Origin: Deltaproteobacteria bacterium
Lineage (GTDB): Bacteria; Desulfobacterota; Desulfobacteria; Desulfobacterales; JAUVKB01
Length of the DNA: 13,036 bases
Direction: 5' to 3'
Assembly (NCBI GenBank): GCA_030596405.1
Contig: JAUVKB010000040.1
Coordinates: 1-13,036, forward strand
In this document: positions 5,747 through 10,972 of the stretch, in pieces
Position numbering within the stretch: position 1 is the stretch's first letter
Layout of the letters: each line of letters starts with the position of its first letter
Position numbers and translations under genes: made by a program
Notes under the pieces: model-generated
Database searches by the model: none
What the model was told of the DNA's origin: nothing
What the model saw: the letters and a program-made list of their open reading frames with translations, nothing else

Positions 5747-7486
5747 CTATAATCTAACCGATTCAAATTCGCCAAATACATCCCTTAGCGTGTCACAAAT
5801 CTCCTGCAAGGTCGCATAACTTTTAACGCACTCCATTATATCGGGCATGAGATTCTTGCTCTCATCCTGTGCGCTTTGTTTTAATGTCTTAAGGTGCTTT
5901 ACCACTTCTTTATTGTTTCTTTCCCGTTTGAGTTTATCAAGGCCTTCTTTTTTACGCTCTTCAGCAGTATCCATCAATTCGGGGGAATAAACGGATTCTA
6001 TGCTTCTCTCGGTTTGCACGTCTAACTCATGAGGCCCGTTAAAACAGTTTACACCCACTACGAATTCATCCAGATTTTCAATATCCTTCTGCCTTTCATA
6101 AGCGCTTCTTGCCACGGATTTTTGCATATATCCGTTTTCAATAGCAACGACAGCACCGCCCATCTTATCTATCTCGTCCATTACTTCCCGCGCGCCCTGC
6201 TCTATCTCATCAGTCAATGACTCCATGAAATAGGAACCAGCCCAGGGATCAAGAACTTCGCCCACCTTGGCTTCATAAATAAGAATACGACCCGCGTCGA
6301 CTGCCAACTGCTGGGCTTCCAGGCTGTGGCCAAGTCCCAAAGGTTCGTCATAAGGCGGGAATATAAAGGGTATGCTGGCAGCCATGGCTCCCGCCATACC
6401 GCTGATTACCGTCCGGCTCAAATTGTTGAGCGGTCTTTGTAAAGTAGTGCTGGAACAACCGATATGGGCCGTGAGCATCGATCTTATCATCATGCTTCTC
6501 GGATTTTTTGCTCCAAAACGTTCCTTGAGCAATCCCGCCCATATCCTCCTTGATGCGCGATGGAACGCGACTTCTTTGTAAATCTCCATGCTGCCGCCAA
6601 AACCGTTAAATGAAAAACGCGGGGCAAAAGCATCAACATCAAGGCCCGCTTCAACTCCGGCCTGAAGATAGGCAATTCCATTTGCCATGCTGAATGCCAG
6701 ATCCTGCTCCCGTGTGGCCCCGGCTTCACGCATGTGATAGCCTCCGATAGAGTTTATGTTGAACTTGGGCATATTTTCAGTGCAAAACACAAGGGTATCC
6801 CGAAAAAGCCTCATGGCCGGAGCAGGAGGATATATATATAAACCTCTGCCCACATACTCTTTTAAAATATCGTTTTGGGGAGTGCCGCGAAGTTTTTCCA
6901 GAGGAATGCCGCGTTTTTCCGCCAATGCCGCATACATGGCAATTATTACGGCGGCAGGGGCGTTAATGGTAAAGTTGGAAGCGATTTTATCAAGATCCAT
7001 ATCACCGCTATACGGCTCATAAATTATTTCAAAATCTCTTAAAGAATCGACTGCAACACCGACACGTCCGACCTCTCCTCCGGCCCACTCTGCATCTGAA
7101 TCATATCCTGTCTGTGTGGGCAGGTCCATGGCCATATTGGGCGCGCCTTTTCGGCCAAGTTTGTGCATCTTGACAAGATAGTCCCTGTAATCTTCCGGGG
7201 TCCCGAAACCTGCGTATTTACTTGCACTGCTTGTTCCCCACTCATGTCTGGCCGATGCCCTTGCCTGCTTTGCCGCAAAAGCCTGCCACCTTGGCACGGG
7301 ATCATTGCCTGAGGTAAACGGATACTGACCCGGATATCCCACTTTTCCAAGAAAATCAAAACCCTCAGTGTCTGCAGGCGTGTACCTGCGAACAGGGCTC
7401 TTTTCCAGGCGCAGCTTGGCAAGTGATTTTGCAACAAGCCCCTCCTCCCATTTTTTAGTCGACTCTTTTACTGTGTTCTCTGCCAT
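5747..7486 (-). CDS. Divergent acyl-CoA mutase large (substrate-binding) subunit, methylmalonyl-CoA mutase family
   Basis: This is the TIM-barrel subunit of a coenzyme-B12 acyl-CoA mutase, which moves a carbonyl-CoA group between adjacent carbons. No B12-binding DxHxxG segment follows, so the B12 subunit must be made elsewhere. Family blocks are KYAGFGTPEDY, DLPTQTGYDSD, GTPQNDILKEYVGRG, GGYHMREAGA and VLDPWAGSYFMESL. By eye, Tyr91 and Arg214 match Tyr89 and Arg207 of methylmalonyl-CoA mutase, which hold the substrate carboxylate; His251 matches His244. In contrast, the usual TMYxxRPWTIRQ stretch before YAGF is replaced, with about 15 extra residues, and the HTNSLDEA stretch reads FPPYDEP. 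This suggests an unusual carboxylated acyl-CoA substrate; methylmalonyl-CoA is not excluded. The start at ATG 7484-7486 (579 residues) is set by GGGAGG 8 bases upstream; an earlier GTG is unlikely. Confidence 0.88.
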   Translation of the reverse strand: MAENTVKESTKKWEEGLVAKSLAKLRLEKSPVRRYTPADTEGFDFLGKVGYPGQYPFTSGNDPVPRWQAFAAKQARASARHEWGTSSASKYAGFGTPEDYRDYLVKMHKLGRKGAPNMAMDLPTQTGYDSDAEWAGGEVGRVGVAVDSLRDFEIIYEPYSGDMDLDKIASNFTINAPAAVIIAMYAALAEKRGIPLEKLRGTPQNDILKEYVGRGLYIYPPAPAMRLFRDTLVFCTENMPKFNINSIGGYHMREAGATREQDLAFSMANGIAYLQAGVEAGLDVDAFAPRFSFNGFGGSMEIYKEVAFHRASRRIWAGLLKERFGAKNPRSMMIRSMLTAHIGCSSTTLQRPLNNLSRTVISGMAGAMAASIPFIFPPYDEPLGLGHSLEAQQLAVDAGRILIYEAKVGEVLDPWAGSYFMESLTDEIEQGAREVMDEIDKMGGAVVAIENGYMQKSVARSAYERQKDIENLDEFVVGVNCFNGPHELDVQTERSIESVYSPELMDTAEERKKEGLDKLKRERNNKEVVKHLKTLKQSAQDESKNLMPDIMECVKSYATLQEICDTLRDVFGEFESVRL

Positions 7487-7552
7487 GATTTTATCCTCCC
7501 TTCTTTTAAAAAGCATAGCTTGGTAATAATTCACACTGTTACTTTACATTAA

Positions 7553-7582
7553 TTTATATCATAAGTTTTATATCATAAGTTT
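7553..7582. repeat. 14-bp perfect tandem duplication in the mutase promoter/leader
   Basis: The unit TTTATATCATAAGT occurs at 7553-7566 and 7567-7580, with two more matching bases after it. On the minus strand each copy contains TATGATATAAA, which resembles an extended -10 promoter element, so the duplication copies a potential promoter part. Confidence 0.9.
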
Positions 7583-7595
7583 AAAAAATTTGTAA
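7567..7595 (-). promoter_or_regulatory. Candidate sigma-70-type promoter for the mutase gene
   Basis: On the minus strand, TTACAA (7590-7595) and TATAAA (7567-7572) are separated by exactly 17 bases. The second copy of the tandem repeat offers another TATAAA at 7553-7558. The element lies about 80 bases upstream of the mutase start and downstream of the terminator that closes the DUF1302 gene, which is the expected place for an independent promoter. Confidence 0.4.
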
Positions 7596-7600
7596 GCTCT

Positions 7601-7632
7601 TTTTTAAACGATCAGGTTTTTAAACGATCAGG
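7601..7632. repeat. 16-bp perfect tandem duplication upstream of the mutase promoter
   Basis: TTTTTAAACGATCAGG occurs twice in direct succession (7601-7616 and 7617-7632). It lies just upstream, on the minus strand, of the candidate mutase promoter. The CAGGTTTTT at the boundary (7613-7621) also pairs with AAAAACCTG at 7635-7643, so repeat and hairpin are combined. Confidence 0.9.
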
Positions 7633-7643
7633 CTAAAAACCTG
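7613..7643. promoter_or_regulatory. 9-bp perfect inverted repeat upstream of the mutase promoter
   Basis: CAGGTTTTT (7613-7621) and AAAAACCTG (7635-7643) flank a 13-base spacer. Position just upstream of the -35 candidate fits an operator or a weak hairpin. The spacer is part of the 16-bp duplication. Confidence 0.3.
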
Positions 7644-7655
7644 TTTTCCGCCAGA

Positions 7656-7672
7656 CAAGTCATGTTGACTTG
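7656..7672. promoter_or_regulatory. 7-bp perfect hairpin in the DUF1302-mutase gap
   Basis: CAAGTCA and TGACTTG flank a 3-base TGT loop. Outer segments TTTTCCG and CGGGAAA extend the symmetry imperfectly. There is no T-run on either side, so it is not an intrinsic terminator by itself; an operator or a structured leader element is possible. Confidence 0.3.
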
Positions 7673-7700
7673 CTATCGGGAAAGATTTGAAGTCCTCACA

Positions 7701-7736
7701 AAAAAATTTCCCCCAAACTTGCACAAGGGGGAAATT
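7701..7736 (-). terminator. Rho-independent terminator of the DUF1302 gene
   Basis: AATTTCCCCC (7705-7714) and GGGGGAAATT (7727-7736) form a perfect 10-bp stem with a 12-base loop. Read on the minus strand, the stem is followed by an unbroken run of T (complement of A at 7700-7706). It lies 34 bases past the DUF1302 stop codon, so the three-gene envelope cluster probably ends here and the mutase is transcribed separately. Confidence 0.85.
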
Positions 7737-7769
7737 ATTAAAAAACAACAATAAAAAATATTGTTCAAA

Positions 7770-9410
7770 TTACCAGTTATAACCGACCCTGAACGAAATT
7801 TCGCTTGTCGGTCTCAAGTCAACCGGCTGTGTAAAGTCACTGGTCGCGTCTTTATTTCCCCAGAAAGACATCTGGGTAAGTTTATAATACCACCTGTAAT
7901 CTTTGGTATACTTTACAGATGCCATTGTCATCCACACTCCTTCAGGATCATACATTAAAAACATCTCCGGATGAATCCTTCCGTTCCAGTAGTCCGTCCA
8001 CCAGTAAGTGGTAAGCCTGTAATTGTCTTGCTCCTGAAATGGTCTGTACCTGCTGTTCCATGACCAGTCATGGATATGTCTCATATAAAACTGCCATGAA
8101 GTATGAATCATACATTTTTTATTGAGCGGTCTTATAAATCTGTCCACATCAAGACCGAGCAACCCGTAATAAACCTTTCTTTTTACGTATCCTTTTGAGC
8201 CTTCCAGACTGGAAATAGGCAGGTTTGTAGCGCCACCTATCAAAGATTCTATAAAATCCTGCGTAGATCCAAAACCGTGGCTTGACAGCCAGCCCTCATC
8301 GATTCCGGTAACCCCTGTCAAATCGAGCAAAGCAACTTTATCTACAAGACACCCCTCACCCCTGAAAATCGCATTGATCGAACGGACAAAGGTGTTAAAG
8401 GAATAACCGTACATATCCTGCTCCGGATGCCTGAAAGTCAAAGTCCCCCTTGAAAGCAACTGTGAAAAATCCATGGCCGGATCGTCCTGGATTCCATGAT
8501 AATAATGGAAAGCATGCGCAACCTGTCCCAATGATATCTGAAGTTTAGCCCCGTATTCAGCGTTATTAAATCCGCTGTCCGGCACGTCTTCCTTGAAAAT
8601 AGCCGCATCATTTCCCAATGGTGAAGCCAGACCTGGAAGCAGTTCTTCAAAATTGTCAACAGACAGACCGAAAAAATGCTCAAACGGAAGGGCTTTTAAA
8701 TATTTAAAGCCAAAGGCATAGGGCGCGTCCATGTCGCCGTCCAGCGCCGAGAATTGATGGGGCCTTATATCAGGGACCAAAAGCAGTTCAAGACCGAAAT
8801 CACGAAACGGCCCGATGTTTCCCCTGGAATAATTAAGCCGCGCCATCCACAGAGGCGTTGCCAGATCTTCAGGCGTCTCAAAAAACATCAGCACACTGTT
8901 GTCCTGGGGATTTACGATATTGACGACATTAAATCCGTCAGCCTCGCCCCACTGCACTATCTGTCTTCCAATCCGCAAAACAGCGCTTTGCGTGTCGGTT
9001 TCAGCCTTAAAATCTACAAAAGCCTCGCGAAGATCGTTTTCTGTTTCAAGATCGTCCTTGCCGAGTTCAAAGTCGTCCGGACTCTTTTCCCTTACGTTTT
9101 CATATTCGCTTTCCCTGCAATCAAAAATCGCGTCATATGCGCCCCTGTATGCAAGATAGACCTTGTCAACCGTAAACGTGTGATACTGCTCATATTCCGG
9201 CCTCAGTGTGAGTTCAAATTTCAGTTCGTTTCTCCACTGCACACCTTCCATACTGTCCATAAACCCGTGATAGAATCCGTCATTATCTCTTAATACATAT
9301 GTGGACTGAACGCGTCCGTGAAAATCGGTTTCCAGCGCCATTGCATAGTCTGCGCAAAAAACCGATCCGCAAATCAGACCCAGCAGAACAAACCTTAAAA
9401 ATTTATCCAT
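7770..9410 (-). CDS. DUF1302 family outer-membrane beta-barrel protein
   Basis: This 546-residue protein has an N-terminal signal peptide (hydrophobic FVLLGLICGSVF, likely cleavage after AMA at residue 25). The body has many alternating aromatic and polar strands, and it ends in GYNW, an aromatic C-terminus typical of outer-membrane barrels inserted by BamA. The family signature RIGRQIVQWGEADG lies at about residues 146-159, followed by VNPQD. DUF1302 proteins have no established substrate; they are often encoded with DUF1329 proteins and RND/MMPL transporters, as here. A GGGGAG ribosome-binding site lies about 6 bases before the ATG. It is the last gene of the cluster, 68 bases after the DUF1329 stop and followed by a strong terminator. 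I infer a role as the outer-membrane end of a transport route. Function is unproven. Confidence 0.85.
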   Translation of the reverse strand: MDKFLRFVLLGLICGSVFCADYAMALETDFHGRVQSTYVLRDNDGFYHGFMDSMEGVQWRNELKFELTLRPEYEQYHTFTVDKVYLAYRGAYDAIFDCRESEYENVREKSPDDFELGKDDLETENDLREAFVDFKAETDTQSAVLRIGRQIVQWGEADGFNVVNIVNPQDNSVLMFFETPEDLATPLWMARLNYSRGNIGPFRDFGLELLLVPDIRPHQFSALDGDMDAPYAFGFKYLKALPFEHFFGLSVDNFEELLPGLASPLGNDAAIFKEDVPDSGFNNAEYGAKLQISLGQVAHAFHYYHGIQDDPAMDFSQLLSRGTLTFRHPEQDMYGYSFNTFVRSINAIFRGEGCLVDKVALLDLTGVTGIDEGWLSSHGFGSTQDFIESLIGGATNLPISSLEGSKGYVKRKVYYGLLGLDVDRFIRPLNKKCMIHTSWQFYMRHIHDWSWNSRYRPFQEQDNYRLTTYWWTDYWNGRIHPEMFLMYDPEGVWMTMASVKYTKDYRWYYKLTQMSFWGNKDATSDFTQPVDLRPTSEISFRVGYNW

Positions 9411-9431
9411 CTTTTTCTCCCCTTTTCCTTG

Positions 9432-9457
9432 CCTGTTCCTTAATCCTGTTCCTTATC
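9432..9457. repeat. 13-bp imperfect tandem duplication before the DUF1302 gene
   Basis: CCTGTTCCTTAAT and CCTGTTCCTTATC are adjacent and match at 11 of 13 positions; a further decayed copy (TTGTTC) follows. The repeat fills much of the 68-bp gap between the DUF1329 and DUF1302 genes. Its core CCTGTTCCT also occurs in the 15-bp minisatellite at 5035-5064. Confidence 0.75.
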
Positions 9458-9478
9458 TTGTTCAATGCGGAAACATGA

Positions 9479-10903
9479 TTATTTTGTCAGTGTTTTCAAC
9501 CTTTCCACTGTAAACATCCTCGGGTTGACCTCCGGGTTATTAAACTCGGTGTACAATATCTTGCCAAGGCCCTTTGGTGTTCCCCCGCGGTATATTACGG
9601 TGGCATGTTTCAGCTTTTCGTCAACGGTCATATAACCATGCTCGTGCTGGATTCCGTGCTTGCCTGCCCAGTCGCTGCACATCGGCGGCACAATCATTGT
9701 CTTCCAGTACTCGTCCGCCCTGTTCCAGATTATCTTGTAATCAAGCCAGTAAGTTTCCTTGTCCGCCCAGTAGATCACATTGCCGGTATTATAATAAGCA
9801 TCAAGGGGTTCTGACTTTATGACGTACATCTTTCTTGGAACAAACACCATATTGGCCGGCCCCCAGGGAGCAAGCCCACTTTCCTTCCACGCGTCGCCGT
9901 CTTCCCACTGCACGCGCATGGCCTCTTCATCGACAGGGCTCTGCCAGGTCTTGCCGTTTGGAAGAAGACGCATTTTAAGCGGATGCTTTGTATTCCATTC
10001 GGTCATTAAAAACAATGCGTTCCGTTCCTCGACAAATATCCATTTAAACGATGAGGTAAGACCTGCCCAGCAGGTGCCCTCGTCAACAGATATGTCAGAA
10101 CCCATGTACGGATCAGACCTGTTTGCTCCTGACATCCTTTTAACCCTTCTGATGGCCGGAACATAAACGTAAAGTTCATCTTCAGAGCCGTCGATATGTC
10201 TTAAGGTAAGCTGGGCTGTTCCCGCAACATCAAAAGGCTCCAGCACGACCGTCAAATCCCTGTATCTTAATTTTCCTGGATTGGGAACCTGCCCGTCCGG
10301 CCTGTACCAGTACATGCTTCTCGCCCAGTAATTTTTAATCGTTCTTTCAAATCCGTTTGTAAAGCCGATCCAGTCACAGCTCCAGTATTTCATCTCGGAT
10401 CCGTGCCTGTTTAAGGCAAGGAGGCGGTTGTAAATAAATTTTGCAGCTCCGTTAGAATCTTTTTTAATATTGGACGAATCAGGATCATTTTCACAGGCAA
10501 CTTCAGGAAAGGGCATGCCATGCACCCATAGCGGGGGTTTCCCGGATCCCTTTTCTATCAGGTTTTTCTTTTCATCAAGGGTATATTTTCCCGCGTTTTT
10601 GGCGCTGTCCTTTATCAAGGATTCATCATGGGTGATATCATATTCCATCGCGCCTATTCTCATTTCAATCACACCATCCTTGACCCACCTGACCATCGAT
10701 TCCGGGAGATATTCATTTATCCTTTCCCAGTCCTTTTTATCAATGGTTTCTCCTGGTTTTAAACCCATCTCGTCAAAAAGCGACTGCTGCTGTTCTTTCC
10801 ATTTGGAGTTTTTAGCGTCTGCGCTTTGAACCGTAAAAGCAGCAATCAGGGCAAACGCTAAAACCGGCATCACAAGCTTTCTAAACATGCTATTTCTAAA
10901 CAT
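9479..10903 (-). CDS. DUF1329 family periplasmic protein (LolA-like)
   Basis: The 474-residue protein begins with a signal peptide (basic MFRNSMFRKL, hydrophobic core, probable cleavage after ADA at residue 30), so it should act in the periplasm. The DUF1329 signature is clear at about residues 245-270: YVYVPAIRRVKRMSGA followed by NRSDPYMGSD. The family is thought to share the fold of LolA-type lipoprotein carriers; its ligand is unknown. It lies between the RND transporter (69 bases upstream) and the DUF1302 barrel (68 bases downstream) on the same strand, which fits a periplasmic shuttle linking the two. AAGGAG lies 10 bases before the first ATG. A second in-frame ATG at codon 6, produced by a 15-bp-period duplication, has no ribosome-binding site. 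Family assignment is firm; role is inferred. Confidence 0.87.
   Translation of the reverse strand: MFRNSMFRKLVMPVLAFALIAAFTVQSADAKNSKWKEQQQSLFDEMGLKPGETIDKKDWERINEYLPESMVRWVKDGVIEMRIGAMEYDITHDESLIKDSAKNAGKYTLDEKKNLIEKGSGKPPLWVHGMPFPEVACENDPDSSNIKKDSNGAAKFIYNRLLALNRHGSEMKYWSCDWIGFTNGFERTIKNYWARSMYWYRPDGQVPNPGKLRYRDLTVVLEPFDVAGTAQLTLRHIDGSEDELYVYVPAIRRVKRMSGANRSDPYMGSDISVDEGTCWAGLTSSFKWIFVEERNALFLMTEWNTKHPLKMRLLPNGKTWQSPVDEEAMRVQWEDGDAWKESGLAPWGPANMVFVPRKMYVIKSEPLDAYYNTGNVIYWADKETYWLDYKIIWNRADEYWKTMIVPPMCSDWAGKHGIQHEHGYMTVDEKLKHATVIYRGGTPKGLGKILYTEFNNPEVNPRMFTVERLKTLTK
10878..10903. repeat. Short duplication over the DUF1329 start codon
   Basis: TTTCTAAACAT occurs at 10878-10888 and 10893-10903, a period of 15 bases. 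On the minus strand each copy reads ATGTTTAGAAA, so the protein begins MFRNSMFRK with two possible in-frame starts. Only the outer one has a Shine-Dalgarno sequence. Confidence 0.8.
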
Positions 10904-10972
10904 AAGATAAATTCTCCTTAAAAAACTGTTTTTAATATTTTTTTGCTTTTTCTAATTCCGACTTTTTAATGA

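Noticed and set aside
7039..7437. 132-residue minus-strand open frame
   Set aside because: It lies wholly inside the mutase gene in another frame, shows no family features, and the mutase frame has clear conserved motifs throughout.
5747..7486. Complete methylmalonyl-CoA mutase with its own B12 domain
   Set aside because: The protein ends after the TIM-barrel subunit and lacks the DxHxxG cobalamin-binding segment.
7656..7672. Second intrinsic terminator after the DUF1302 gene
   Set aside because: The hairpin has only 7 base pairs and no T-run on either strand; the stem at 7701-7736 is a far better terminator.
7487..7700. Cobalamin riboswitch before the B12-dependent mutase
   Set aside because: I could not find a B12-box-like GCCACTG segment or the expected multi-stem layout in the leader.
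8754..9293. 179-residue plus-strand open frame
   Set aside because: It is antisense to the DUF1302 gene, whose own frame carries the signal peptide and family signature.
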